Part shown: positions 1 to 8,179 of the stretch, one piece after another
How the letters are laid out: each line of letters begins with the position of its first letter
Numbering within the stretch: the first letter of the stretch is position 1
DNA from: Deltaproteobacteria bacterium
Lineage (GTDB): Bacteria > Myxococcota_A > Polyangia > Polyangiales > Ga0077539
Assembly: GCA_016218725.1 (NCBI GenBank)
Contig: JACRDB010000145.1
Coordinates: forward strand, 1-42,994
Direction of reading: 5' to 3'
DNA: 42,994 nt
The notes under the pieces: generated by a model
Seen by the model: only the letters and a program-made list of their open reading frames with translations
Told to the model about the DNA's origin: nothing
Databases searched by the model: none
Program-made: the position numbers and the translations under genes

Positions 1-217
1 ACGTCGACGTGAGGGTCGCGCTACCGCCGCGGTATTGGATCGAGGGGGAGCGACGCGGGAGAGACGCTCCCTTCCCGGTAGCGGAGATAAGGGGAGCGAC
101 CCCGTCCCGGTCCCGGGGCGGTAGCGCGACCAGTACGTCGACGTCCCCGCGGCCGACCCCGGAGCCTGCGACGGGGTCGCTCCTTCCCGATCCAATACCC
201 TGGCGGTAGCTCGACCC
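1..217. repeat. Nested inverted/direct repeat cluster
   Basis: No gene is credible here. The segment at 10-54 (core CTACCGCCGCGGTATTGGAT) recurs inverted at 176-217 (core ATCCAATACCCTGGCGGTAG), so the two ends form a roughly 42-45 bp imperfect inverted repeat. A second pair is nested inside: 1-25 and 120-144 share the ACGTCGACGT palindrome followed or preceded by GGTCGCGCTACC in opposite orientation. A third pair is GGGGAGCGACCCCGTC near 91-107 against its complement near 169-184. The layout resembles a degenerate REP/MITE-like intergenic element. Its left limit may lie outside the window. The repeats are seen directly; the mobile nature is inferred. Confidence 0.6.
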
Positions 218-241
218 TCCCGTCCCGAGGTTGGCGGTCGC

Positions 242-981
242 TCAACCCTTCGGACCGTACCCCGCCGGGGGAGCCGCGCTGAGCGCCTCGGCCAGCGCGT
301 GGCGCAAGCGCTCCACCTCGACGAGGGCCGCCTCCTTGGCGGCGCGTTCTTCCTGGGTGAGCGCGAGCGCGGCGTGCTCGGCCTCCTCGGCGGTAGGGAT
401 CAGGAGGTCGCCGTCGGGACCGGTGGCGAGCCGCAGCCTCGGGTGTCCATCGGAGTCCGCGAGGCAGACGAAGCAGCCGAGGACCTGGCTCCACACGCGC
501 TCGCCGCGTTCGCTGGCCACGCTCTTGAGAACACCTCGGACACGGCGGTAGAGCTGCCATCGTACCCGCCGGCGGCTGCGGGGGTGGCGCCGGGGTCGAA
601 GATCACCAGCTCGCGCACACCCATGGCGTCGTAGTCCGCGGGGGCGTCGTCGTAGTCCTTCTGCCAGTTGTCGGCGCTGCACACCTCCAGCGCGAAGGAC
701 GGCGCGTGGCCCTCCCAGGTCTTCCAGCTCCCCACCTCCGGCGCGTCCTGCGGGACGCCCTCCAACACGTACACGTCTGGCGCGCGGCTCGCGTGCGGGT
801 CGCCCTCGCGCCAGTACACGAACTGGTTGGCCCCCGCGAAGGCCACCCGCCCCTGAGCGCGAAGCCAGCGCTCCAGAACACCCCGCAGCAGCTCCGTGAT
901 GAAGCGCTGGAGCGCGTGCTCCCCCATGTTGTCCGTCTCCGGATACCAGACCGCGTCCGCTCGCCTCGACGCCGCGACCAT
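242..981 (-). pseudogene. Uma2-family (DUF820) endonuclease-like protein, frameshifted
   Basis: Reading down from the ATG at 981, the frame gives a typical Uma2-family N-terminal part: a PDVYVLEG segment, then SFALEVCSADNWQKDYDDAPADYDAMGVRELVIFDP with the conserved Glu and Lys of the PD-(D/E)XK-like core. At about position 561 the family-like sequence moves to another frame, continuing as WQLYRRVRG, a GCFVCLADSDGHPRLRL block and an Ala/Glu-rich coiled tail ending at 242. One missing base explains it: the expected TAC-CGA-TGG reads TAC-GA-TGG. The gene is therefore either a recent pseudogene or carries a sequencing error. Uma2 proteins are common, often multicopy, and of poorly known role in cyanobacteria and Myxococcota. 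No partner gene is visible. Confidence 0.72.
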
Positions 982-1018
982 GCTCCCACTCCTACCCCGA
1001 CGCCACCCCGCGGACGAG

Positions 1019-2377
1019 TCAGAACCGGGTGCGCTGGATGTAGTCCCGCACGGCGTCGGGCTGCGCCGGCGACCAGCCCGAGAGCAGCGCGTCGCCCACG
1101 CAGCGGTCGTCCTCGGCGAGGGCCTTCAAGGGCTCCAGGAACGCCCGCTCGTCGCGGCCCTCGGGGTCCCTCACGGCGCGGCGGGCGAGGCCCTGGTCGG
1201 CCAGCGCCAGGAGGGCGCGCGCCAGGTGCCCCAGGGTGGTGCCCCCGAGCGGGGCCTTCAAGCCCTGGTGCACGACCCTGGCGCGCACCTCCTGCCAGGC
1301 GTCGTGGCCGTACGGCAGGAGCAGCGCCGTGGCGGCGTCCAGGGCCTCGGAGTCGTACAGAATCCCCACCCACCAGGCGGGCAGCCCCAGGGCGTAGCGG
1401 GCGGGTGCGGCGTCGGCCCCGCGGACCTCCAGCGTTCGCTTGATGCGCGCCTCGGGGAAGAGCGTGTTCAGGTGCGTCTCCCAGTCTCCGAGGGTGGCCC
1501 GGTGACCCTCCAGGCCCTCCCTCAGGAAGCGCCGGAAGGTGAGGTGCGTGGCCCGGTGCGTGGAGGCCTCGCGCTTCACGATGAACATCGGCACGTCCAG
1601 GGCCCACTGGACGTAGTCCCCGAGGCCCGCGCGCGCGCCCCAGGCGAAGGGCAGGAGCCCCGAGCGGTCCCGGTCCATGTCCGTCCAGACGCGCGCCCGG
1701 CGGCTCTTCTCACCCGTGAGCTGGCCCTCGACCACCATGGAGTTGGCCATGAGGGCGGTGACCACCGGGGACATGGCCAGGGCCACCCGGAGCTTCTTCA
1801 TCGCGTCGGCCTCCGAGGCGAAATCAAAGTTGGCCTGCACCGTGGCGGTCCTGCGCATCATGTCCAGGCCGTAGGCGCCGCGCGTCGGGAGGTGCTCCCG
1901 CATGATCGGGTACCGGGGCTTCGGGACCCAGTCCAGGTCGTCCTGCCGCGCGAAGGGGTGGAAGCCCACGCCCAGGAACGCGATCCCGCCGACGGAGGCG
2001 AGGCCCTGGAGCTCCTCCCGGTGCTCCAGGAGCTCCCGGGCCACTTCGTGAACGTCCCCGTGCGGCGCCGCGGACAGCTCGAACTGCGACCCCGGCTCCA
2101 GGGTGATGCTCGCCCGACCCCTGGAGAGCGCCAGGACCGGCGCCTCCGGCGCGTCCCTCACGGGCTCCCAGCCGTGGCGCTCCACCAGCGCCGCGAAGAG
2201 GTCCTGCACCCCGGGGCGGGCGTGGTACCTCAAGGGCGAGCCGTCTGGGAAGAGCCCCACCCGCTCGCACTCGATCCCGACGGTGTGCACCCCCGGACGG
2301 AAGGCCTGTTCAAAGACCCCGAGGAGGTCCTCCTCGCGGGTGATGGGGGCGTCGCTTGTGTCCGAGGCGGTGGGCAT
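1019..2377 (-). CDS. gshA: Glutamate--cysteine ligase (GCS2 family)
   Basis: This 452-residue cytoplasmic enzyme would join L-glutamate and L-cysteine using ATP, the first step of glutathione synthesis. It matches the plant/alphaproteobacterial-type ligase family in length and in blocks: VGIECERVGL near the N-terminus, ITLEPGSQFELSA with the substrate- and metal-binding Glu residues, MMRRTATVQANFDF in the middle, then a WTDMDRDRSGLLPF segment and the ASTHRATHLTFRRF block. The ATG at 2377 lies just upstream of an acidic N-terminal stretch and gives the usual family length. The gene is divergent from the bactofilin operon, with about 130 bases between them. No gshB is visible, so the product could be glutathione or another gamma-glutamylcysteine-derived thiol. 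Confidence 0.9.
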   Translation of the reverse strand: MPTASDTSDAPITREEDLLGVFEQAFRPGVHTVGIECERVGLFPDGSPLRYHARPGVQDLFAALVERHGWEPVRDAPEAPVLALSRGRASITLEPGSQFELSAAPHGDVHEVARELLEHREELQGLASVGGIAFLGVGFHPFARQDDLDWVPKPRYPIMREHLPTRGAYGLDMMRRTATVQANFDFASEADAMKKLRVALAMSPVVTALMANSMVVEGQLTGEKSRRARVWTDMDRDRSGLLPFAWGARAGLGDYVQWALDVPMFIVKREASTHRATHLTFRRFLREGLEGHRATLGDWETHLNTLFPEARIKRTLEVRGADAAPARYALGLPAWWVGILYDSEALDAATALLLPYGHDAWQEVRARVVHQGLKAPLGGTTLGHLARALLALADQGLARRAVRDPEGRDERAFLEPLKALAEDDRCVGDALLSGWSPAQPDAVRDYIQRTRF

Positions 2378-2509
2378 GGGCGGACCTTACCCCGGGTGCT
2401 CCCCGGGCGTGAACCTCCCCCTGGGATGCATCAACCCGCGCCCGTGGTGCCGTCGGCCTCGCAACGGGGGGCGGTGCTGCGGTAGGCTCCGGCCCCGAGG
2501 AACCGCAGG

Positions 2510-3064
2510 ATGACCAGTCGTATCGAAGCCGGCACCACCGTGGACGGGAGCCTGAGGACCGAGGGGGACCTGGTGGTGGCCGGGCGCCTGCGGGGCGCCG
2601 TCACGCTCCAGGGCACGCTCACCGTGGACCCCGGAGGGTCCGTCGAGGCCGACGTGGAGGCCCGCTCCATCGTGGTGGCGGGCCTCCTGGCGGGCCACGC
2701 CGTGGCCCGGGACGAGCTCCGGGTGCAGCCCGGAGGGCGCGTGGAGGCGAGGGTCCACGCCGCCCGGCTCGCCGTGGCCATCGGGGCGGTTTTCCAGGGC
2801 GAGCTGGTCTCGCTCCCGGCCCCGCCCCTGCCCGAGGTCGCCGCGCCCCGGAGCCTGCCGGTGCCGTCCCGCGCGCCCTCGGAGCCCCCGGTGGTCGAGA
2901 CCGCGCCCCGCAGCGCCGCCCCCAGGGCCCCGAAGCTCCGGGCCTTCTCCGCGCCGCCCGCAAAGCCCGCACCCACGCCCCCAGCGCCTCCAACGCCTTC
3001 CGGGCCTCCGCGCATGCCAGCGCTCCCGCGTGGGCGGACGGCCTTTGTCCTCCGGGAAGGCTGA
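2510..3064 (+). CDS. Bactofilin family cytoskeletal protein
   Basis: This 184-residue protein has a bactofilin (DUF583) core over about residues 1-105. The core is a right-handed beta-helix of short repeats, seen as GTTVDGSLRTEGDLVVAGRL followed by regularly spaced Gly/Val turns. Residues about 105-184 form a Pro/Ala-rich, likely disordered tail. Bactofilins polymerise without nucleotide and organise cell shape, septation or protein positioning; myxobacteria usually carry several paralogues. No membrane segment is visible, so membrane contact would need a partner. It is the first gene of a plus-strand run, and pyrE starts 8 bases after its stop. Family call is strong; the specific role is unknown. 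Confidence 0.88.
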   Translation: MTSRIEAGTTVDGSLRTEGDLVVAGRLRGAVTLQGTLTVDPGGSVEADVEARSIVVAGLLAGHAVARDELRVQPGGRVEARVHAARLAVAIGAVFQGELVSLPAPPLPEVAAPRSLPVPSRAPSEPPVVETAPRSAAPRAPKLRAFSAPPAKPAPTPPAPPTPSGPPRMPALPRGRTAFVLREG

Positions 3065-3071
3065 AGACCCG

Positions 3072-3623
3072 ATGACGGACCGCGACGCGCTCCTGGAGCG
3101 GCTCCGACGGGACGCCTGGCGCCGCGGGCGGATCCGCCTGGCCTCCGGGCGCGAGAGCGATTTCTTCATTGATTGCAAGCAGGTGATCCTCACCGGCGAG
3201 GGTCACCGGCTCGTAGGCTCCCTGTTGTGCGATGGGATCCTCTCTCGATGGCCCGGGGACCCGCCCGACGGCGTGGCCGGGGTGGCCCTGGGGGGCTGCC
3301 CCCTGGCCAGCGCCGTGGCCCTCACCGCGGCGCTCCGGGGGCTCGTCTGGGACGCGCTCTACGTGCGCAAGGAGCCCAAGGACCACGGCACCGCCCGGCG
3401 GGTCGAGGGGCGCGTGGGCGGCGCCCGGAGGGTGGTGCTCGTGGAGGACGTGATCACCACCGGCGGGAGCTCCCTCGCGGCGGTCGGGGCCCTCAAGGAC
3501 GAGGGCTTCACGGTGCTCGGCGTACTGGCCCTGGTGGACCGCGAGGAGGGCGGGATGGACACCCTCGGGGCCGCCGGGGTGCCCGCCACGGCGCTCTTCT
3601 CGCGCGGGGATTTCCTCCCGTGA
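3072..3623 (+). CDS. pyrE: Orotate phosphoribosyltransferase
   Basis: This 183-residue enzyme would convert orotate and PRPP to OMP in pyrimidine synthesis. Evidence is the RLASGRESDFFIDCKQV substrate block near the N-terminus, the ALYVRKEPKDHGT loop (the flexible catalytic loop with Lys residues), and the PRPP-binding motif VVLVEDVITTGGS near residues 115-130. The ATG at 3072 is chosen over an in-frame ATG at 3030, which would overlap the bactofilin stop and add unconserved residues. The gene follows bactofilin by 8 bases and its TGA overlaps the GTG start of the next gene, so all are likely cotranscribed. The association with cytoskeletal and transport genes is probably just operon packing. 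Confidence 0.92.
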   Translation: MTDRDALLERLRRDAWRRGRIRLASGRESDFFIDCKQVILTGEGHRLVGSLLCDGILSRWPGDPPDGVAGVALGGCPLASAVALTAALRGLVWDALYVRKEPKDHGTARRVEGRVGGARRVVLVEDVITTGGSSLAAVGALKDEGFTVLGVLALVDREEGGMDTLGAAGVPATALFSRGDFLP

Positions 3624-4267
3624 AGGGCGCCCTCGGGGCCCGTTGCGTGCTGGCCGCGCTCCTCCCGGGCGCCTGCGCGGCGCCCACGGTGAGCCTCCGG
3701 GAGGGCGCCCGCACCTACACCGCCGAGCGCTACGAGACCGTCCTGGAGCGCTGGACCCGCGTGGGCCACGCGTACACCTTCCAGGGCCTCGAAGACCAGA
3801 TCGCGGTCACCGCCACCTTCGAGTCCTGGGACTTCCGCTGGGCCTACGTGGTGCGCTACGCGTCGGACTTCCGGCTGTCGCCCTCGGCGCGCACGCAGCT
3901 CCTGGACACCTCCCTGCGCGAGGCCCGCCGGGAGAACGTGTTCTACGTCGCCCTGTACACCCAGTCCCGCCGCTGGGGCGAGCTCACGCGCCCCACCAGC
4001 GCCTGGCGCGTGCTCCTCGTGGACGACCACGAGAACGCCATCGCCCCGATCGCCGTGGACCCCCTCGCCCGCCCGGGGGCCCTGGAGCGTACGTATTTCC
4101 CCTACACCACCGTGTGGCGCCAGGTGTACCGCGTGCGCTTCCCTCGACGGGTGAGCGTCCCGGGCCGGGGCGAGGTGGAGTTCCTCGGGGACCAGGTGCG
4201 GTTCTTCCTTTTGCGCTTCGCGGGCCCCCTCGGGCACACGGACCTGCGCTGGTCCGTCGAGGGTTAG
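3620..4267 (+). CDS. Putative lipoprotein of the ABC/membrane-protein cluster
   Basis: This 215-residue protein has no family I recognise. It starts at a GTG at 3620 that overlaps the pyrE stop (GTGA). The N-terminus is basic then hydrophobic and ends in LPGACA, a usable although imperfect lipobox with Cys near residue 19. The mature part is mixed alpha/beta with many aromatic residues (for example DFRWAYVVRYASDFRLS) and no repeats. It looks like a compact envelope domain. It sits 6 bases upstream of the ABC ATPase and is followed by a polytopic protein, so it may be the extracytoplasmic partner of that transporter-like unit (inference). Confidence 0.7.
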   Translation: MKGALGARCVLAALLPGACAAPTVSLREGARTYTAERYETVLERWTRVGHAYTFQGLEDQIAVTATFESWDFRWAYVVRYASDFRLSPSARTQLLDTSLREARRENVFYVALYTQSRRWGELTRPTSAWRVLLVDDHENAIAPIAVDPLARPGALERTYFPYTTVWRQVYRVRFPRRVSVPGRGEVEFLGDQVRFFLLRFAGPLGHTDLRWSVEG

Positions 4268-4273
4268 TACCCC

Positions 4274-4957
4274 GTGGAGCCCGCTCCCCTGGAGTTCAAG
4301 CGCGCCTCCAAGGACTTCCGAGACGGCCCCAGAGGGCTCGTGCGGGCCGTGAACAGCGTCTCCTGGGCGCTCCCGAGGGGCGCCGTGGCGCTCCTCCACG
4401 GTCCCTCCGGGGCGGGCAAGAGCACCCTCCTGGCCCTGGGCGCGGGGCTCCTCCTGCCCTCCGAGGGCGAGGTCTGGCTCCAGGGCGCGCACTTCTCTCG
4501 CCTCCGGGAGGCCCACCGGGCGTCGCGTCGGCGCGCTCTCCTGGGCGTCCTCTGGCAGGGCCCGGGGCTCATCCCGGGCCTCGCCTCGCTGGCCCAGGTG
4601 CTCCTCCCCTCGGTCCCCGAGGGGCTCACCCCCGCGCGCCGCGAGGCCGCCCTGCGGTGGCTGGCACACTTCGGTCTCGAGAGCGCCCGGGAGGCCCTCC
4701 CGGAGGACCTCTCCGGGGGTGAGAAGCAGCGCGTGGCCCTCGCCCGGGCCTTCGCCCGGGACCCCTCGCTGCTCCTCCTCGACGAGCCCAGCGCCCACCT
4801 CGACGACCCCTCCGTCCTCGCCCTGGGGCGCGCCCTCGGGGCCCTCTGTGCCCGCGGAGGCAGCGCCCTGGTGGTCACCCACGACCCGCGGCTGGACGCC
4901 CTCCCCTCGGTCTCCGAGCGACGTATCCTGGTCCAGGGCTCCCTGGAGGCCGTGTAG
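4274..4957 (+). CDS. ABC transporter ATP-binding protein (LolD/MacB-like)
   Basis: This 227-residue nucleotide-binding subunit has all expected motifs: Walker A GPSGAGKST near residue 43, a Q-loop in LWQGPGLIPGL, the signature LSGGEKQR, Walker B LLLLDEPSAHLD with the catalytic Glu, and the switch His in VVTHD. Size and motif spacing fit the LolD/MacB group, which serves lipoprotein release or mechanotransmission-type transporters. The start is a GTG 6 bases after the lipoprotein stop. No FtsX/MacB-type permease is adjacent; the next gene, 4 bases downstream, is an unrelated-looking polytopic protein that may be its membrane partner. Confidence 0.88.
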   Translation: MEPAPLEFKRASKDFRDGPRGLVRAVNSVSWALPRGAVALLHGPSGAGKSTLLALGAGLLLPSEGEVWLQGAHFSRLREAHRASRRRALLGVLWQGPGLIPGLASLAQVLLPSVPEGLTPARREAALRWLAHFGLESAREALPEDLSGGEKQRVALARAFARDPSLLLLDEPSAHLDDPSVLALGRALGALCARGGSALVVTHDPRLDALPSVSERRILVQGSLEAV

Positions 4958-4961
4958 GTCC

Positions 4962-5960
4962 GTGTGGTATCTCACCCATCCCTGGATTCTCCTTCGGGCG
5001 CTTTGCTCCCTGGCCGTGGGGGTGCTAACGGTGGCGGCCCTCTGGGGGTGCGTGGCGACCCTCCGGGGGTGGCGCCGGGACGCGCCTGCGGACGCTCGGG
5101 CCCTGCACCTGGAGCGCACGGCGGAGCGCGCCCTGGGGCTCTTCTCCGCGGCCTGCGGGCTCGCCTGTGGGAGCGTGGCGCTCACGGTGCTGGCGGCCGA
5201 CGAGCTGGCCCCGTCGCTCCGGGGGGCGGCGTGCGCGTACGGGGTGCTCTCCGCGGCGCCCGGGGGCATGGACGCCCTGGCGGTCTCCGGGGTGGCGCTG
5301 GCGCTGGCCTCGGGCTGGTGGCGCCTCCGGAGGGTGGACGCGAGGCTCCCCCGGGGCTCGCTGGTGAGGCTCCTGGCGGCGCTGGCGCTCCCGGTGGGGG
5401 CGGCGCTCCTCCTGGACGCGTGGCTGTCCCTGAGGGCCCTCTCGGGCCTGGACCTCGGGGTGCGGGCGAGCTGCTGCGCGGTGGCCCCGGTGGCCTCCAG
5501 CGGGCTCCTGGAGGCGCCGGTGACCTCTCTGGGAGCGCTGCAGGTGCTGGCGCGGGAGAGCGCGTTGGGGGGGGCTGCCCTGGTGGCCGCCGGGGCCCTC
5601 ACGCTGGAGGTGACGGCGCTGCGGGCCTGGAGCCTCGGGGTGGTGTCCCTGGCGGCGGTGGGGCCGTCGCTGCGGGCCCTGACGGACCTTGCGGCCCCGT
5701 GGGTCCTGGGGAGGCCCGAGCACCGGTGTGCGTTCTGCCTCCTGCGGGCGGAGGCGTCGCCCGCGGGGCCGGTGGTGCTGCTGGGGCTGGCGCTGGCGCT
5801 CTCTTCCGGCCTCGGGGCGCTGTGGGTGGCGCCGGTGCTGCGCCGCGGGAGCCTGGCCCGGGAAGCGGCCCGGAGGGAGTTGCATGCCCTGGCCCGGAGC
5901 GCGGGCCTCGGGTGGGTGCTGGCGGCGCTCGGGCTCCTGGGCGCGAGGCTCGCCGGGTAG
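4962..5960 (+). CDS. Polytopic membrane protein with CC and HxCxxC motifs
   Basis: This 332-residue protein starts at a GTG 4 bases after the ATPase stop. It shows about seven to eight hydrophobic segments, beginning WILLRALCSLAVGVLTVAAL and ending with GWVLAALGLLGARLAG. Two features stand out between helices: a vicinal Cys pair in VRASCCAVAP and an EHRCAFCLL motif, plus further Cys in the second helix. Such thiols suggest metal binding or disulfide chemistry at the membrane. I do not recognise the family. With the lipoprotein and the ABC ATPase it forms a compact three-gene unit that is probably a transporter or redox-linked export system (inference). It converges on the next gene with only 8 bases between stops. 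Confidence 0.75.
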   Translation: MWYLTHPWILLRALCSLAVGVLTVAALWGCVATLRGWRRDAPADARALHLERTAERALGLFSAACGLACGSVALTVLAADELAPSLRGAACAYGVLSAAPGGMDALAVSGVALALASGWWRLRRVDARLPRGSLVRLLAALALPVGAALLLDAWLSLRALSGLDLGVRASCCAVAPVASSGLLEAPVTSLGALQVLARESALGGAALVAAGALTLEVTALRAWSLGVVSLAAVGPSLRALTDLAAPWVLGRPEHRCAFCLLRAEASPAGPVVLLGLALALSSGLGALWVAPVLRRGSLAREAARRELHALARSAGLGWVLAALGLLGARLAG

Positions 5961-5968
5961 GCACCCTC

Positions 5969-6793
5969 TCAGTCCTTCTTGGGGGAGCCCTCCTCCCACT
6001 TGATGTCCAGGCCCTGCTCGGCCACGAGGCCGTTGTTGTAGTTCTCCGCCGCGCGCAGCACGGAGACGTCCACGCCGATCTTGTTGCCGAGCTGCACCAG
6101 CGAGCGGGTGTCCTTGGGGAGGCACTTGCCGCCGTAGCCGCGGTAGCCCTTGTGGAAGATCTCCAGGTGGTTGGGGCCCACCATGGGCTCGGCCTTGGCG
6201 CAGTCCTTCACCAGGTCGTAGTCCAGCCCGAGCTTCTCGCACAGGTCGAACATCTGGTTGGCGTAGGTGACCTTCAGCGCGTAGAACGCGTTGCCGAAGT
6301 ACTTCACCATCTCCGCCACCTTGGCCGGCACGATCTTCTCGAAGGGCGCCCGCGGGAGCATGCCCATCACCTTCTCGGCGTCCCGCCGGCCCTGGCGGGT
6401 GTACCCCACGATCTGCCGGTTGGGGTGCTGCATGTCAAAGTCCGCGGTGGTCTCCGTGAGGAACTCCGGGTTGAACAGGAACCGGTGCTGCGGGTACAAC
6501 TCCTGGAACCGATCGGTGGTCCCCGGCGTGATGGTGCTCTTCAGGCACAGGGTCTTGCCCGTCACCGGGATCGCCTCGATGGCCGCCTTCAGGAACGAGT
6601 CGTCGAAGCCCCCACCGTCGAGGTAGTACGGTGTAGGCACGCACACGAAGATCGTGTCCGCCTCGGCCAGGATGCTGACGTTGGTCAGCCCCTTGGGGGG
6701 GTCATAGAGCCCCGCCTCCACGTTGACGGTCTTGAAGTAACGGTCGAGGGCCCCCCCGACCATGCCGGTCCCCATGATCGCGATCTTGTACAT
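5969..6793 (-). CDS. Short UDP-glucose/GDP-mannose dehydrogenase-like protein
   Basis: This 274-residue protein carries the N-terminal NAD-binding Rossmann domain (IAIMGTGMVGGALDRYF at the start), the VCVPTP and LKSTITPGTT blocks, the NPEFLTE segment and the central domain with the catalytic Cys motif YGGKCLPKD. The usual C-terminal UDP-binding domain of about 130-150 residues is missing, so it is much shorter than the roughly 430-residue family norm. Short forms exist, so this need not be a broken gene: the reading frame is clean to its stop. It could oxidise a sugar nucleotide or act on another substrate. The ATG at 6793 is chosen because the Rossmann strand starts immediately. It is divergent from the radical SAM gene. 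Confidence 0.82.
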   Translation of the reverse strand: MYKIAIMGTGMVGGALDRYFKTVNVEAGLYDPPKGLTNVSILAEADTIFVCVPTPYYLDGGGFDDSFLKAAIEAIPVTGKTLCLKSTITPGTTDRFQELYPQHRFLFNPEFLTETTADFDMQHPNRQIVGYTRQGRRDAEKVMGMLPRAPFEKIVPAKVAEMVKYFGNAFYALKVTYANQMFDLCEKLGLDYDLVKDCAKAEPMVGPNHLEIFHKGYRGYGGKCLPKDTRSLVQLGNKIGVDVSVLRAAENYNNGLVAEQGLDIKWEEGSPKKD

Positions 6794-6878
6794 GGCGGGA
6801 TGGGGTACCACGACCCACGGAGCCACGTAAACCCCTCCCGGGGGCCTTTGGGACCAAAGCGCGCGGGGCGATCCGGGG

Positions 6879-6884
6879 TACAAT
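6879..6884 (+). promoter_or_regulatory. Possible -10 element before radical SAM gene
   Basis: TACAAT stands out in very GC-rich DNA 12 bases before the ATG at 6897. No good -35 lies at the normal distance (TTGGGA at 6848 is too far). If used, the transcript would be leaderless or nearly so, which fits the absence of a Shine-Dalgarno sequence before this ATG. Confidence 0.22.
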
Positions 6885-6896
6885 CGGGTACCCGCC

Positions 6897-8084
6897 ATGC
6901 ATGTATCCCTGGTCCTGACCCACGACTGCAACCTGGCCTGCACGTACTGCTACACGGGGGAGAAGTTCCGCCGGGAAATGGACTGGGAGACCGCCGAGCG
7001 CTCGGTGGACCTGGCCTTCCGGGAGACGCCTCCAGGGGCCCCGGTGGACGTGGGCTTCTTCGGCGGGGAGCCCTTGCTGTGCTGGGACATGCTGGTGCGG
7101 GTGGGGGACTACGCCCGCGCCCGGGCCGAGCGCGAGGGGCGCAGGCTCCGGCTGGCGGTGACCACCAACGGGACGCTCCTCACCCGGGAGCGCACGGACA
7201 CCCTGGCCCGGCTCGGCGTGGAGGTCACCCTGTCCCTCGACGGCACCCGGGAGGCCCACGAGGCCACGCGCCCCCAGAAGGGCGGCCGGTCCAGCTTTGA
7301 CGACGTGGTGCGCGGCGCGGAGAACCTCAAGGCCTCGGGGCTGCCGCTGGAGGTGATCGCCGTGGTGGCGCCGGGCAACGTGCGCTGGCTGGGGGAGACC
7401 GTGCGCTACCTGGTGGACCTCGGGGCGCGCAACGTGATCCTGAACCCGTGCTTCGAGCAGTGGTGGACCGACGAGGCCCTGGCGCTCTGGGAGAAGGGCC
7501 TGGAGGACGCCGCGGAGGTGTACTCCGACTGCATGCGCCAGGGGAAGCCCGTGGCCATGCCGACCTTTGACAACAAGCTCCTGGCGGCCGCCAAGGGGGG
7601 GCTGGCGTCGTGTGACATGTGCTCCGCGGGGGACCGGGAGGTGGCCGTGGCGCCCTCGGGGAACCTCTATCCCTGCGCCCGGATGGTGGGCGAGGACCGG
7701 GACACGGCCCTGGTCATCGGCCACCTGGACACCGGCGTGGACCGGGGCACCGTGCGCAACATCCGCCGGGGGCCGCTGGACCCGGCCTGCGAGCCCTGCG
7801 CCGAGCGCTGGCGCTGCGGGGCCACCTGCGCCTGCTCGAACCTCGCGGAGACCGGGACCACGTACCTCCCCGGCGGCACCCAGTGCTGGTACGAACAGGC
7901 CAGCGCCAGGATCGCCGACGCGGCCGGACTCAAGCTCCTGGAGGCCCGGAACGAGACCTTCCTGGCCTGGACCTACGGGCGCGTCGCCGCCGCGGCGGAG
8001 CTGGCCCGGCTGGCCGCGCCCCAGACCCCGAGCACCCACGTCCGCCGGGTCCGAAGGTTGCCCGTGGTCAATGCCAGGGCGTAA
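6897..8084 (+). CDS. Radical SAM/SPASM-domain enzyme
   Basis: This 395-residue protein has the radical SAM cluster motif CNLACTYCY at residues 12-20, the GGEP motif (FFGGEPLL) for SAM binding, and a full C-terminal SPASM domain. The latter reads C-x12-G-x4-C (GNLYPC), then CEPCAERWRCGATC, i.e. CX2CX5CX3C, then a final Cys in TQCWY. It should therefore bind two auxiliary 4Fe-4S clusters. SPASM enzymes modify peptides or protein side chains (RiPP maturases, sulfatase-activating enzymes). I see no sulfatase and no short Cys- or Gly-rich precursor next to it, so the substrate is unknown. The C-terminal 50 residues are Ala/Arg-rich and unlike the SPASM core. Confidence 0.88.
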   Translation: MHVSLVLTHDCNLACTYCYTGEKFRREMDWETAERSVDLAFRETPPGAPVDVGFFGGEPLLCWDMLVRVGDYARARAEREGRRLRLAVTTNGTLLTRERTDTLARLGVEVTLSLDGTREAHEATRPQKGGRSSFDDVVRGAENLKASGLPLEVIAVVAPGNVRWLGETVRYLVDLGARNVILNPCFEQWWTDEALALWEKGLEDAAEVYSDCMRQGKPVAMPTFDNKLLAAAKGGLASCDMCSAGDREVAVAPSGNLYPCARMVGEDRDTALVIGHLDTGVDRGTVRNIRRGPLDPACEPCAERWRCGATCACSNLAETGTTYLPGGTQCWYEQASARIADAAGLKLLEARNETFLAWTYGRVAAAAELARLAAPQTPSTHVRRVRRLPVVNARA

Positions 8085-8179
8085 AGGGTGCGTGTAGGGG
8101 CGTGTGTGCGTGGAGGGCCTCCGCGGTGGACGGGAGGCGGTCAAACGGTTAGAAGTTCGGATGGCGCGTAGAATCCTTC

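Noticed and set aside
896..2485. Long open frame on the plus strand opposite gshA
   Set aside because: It is Arg/Gly/Pro/Val-rich and has no family-like blocks; gshA on the minus strand has full conserved motifs. High GC makes such antisense frames common throughout the window.
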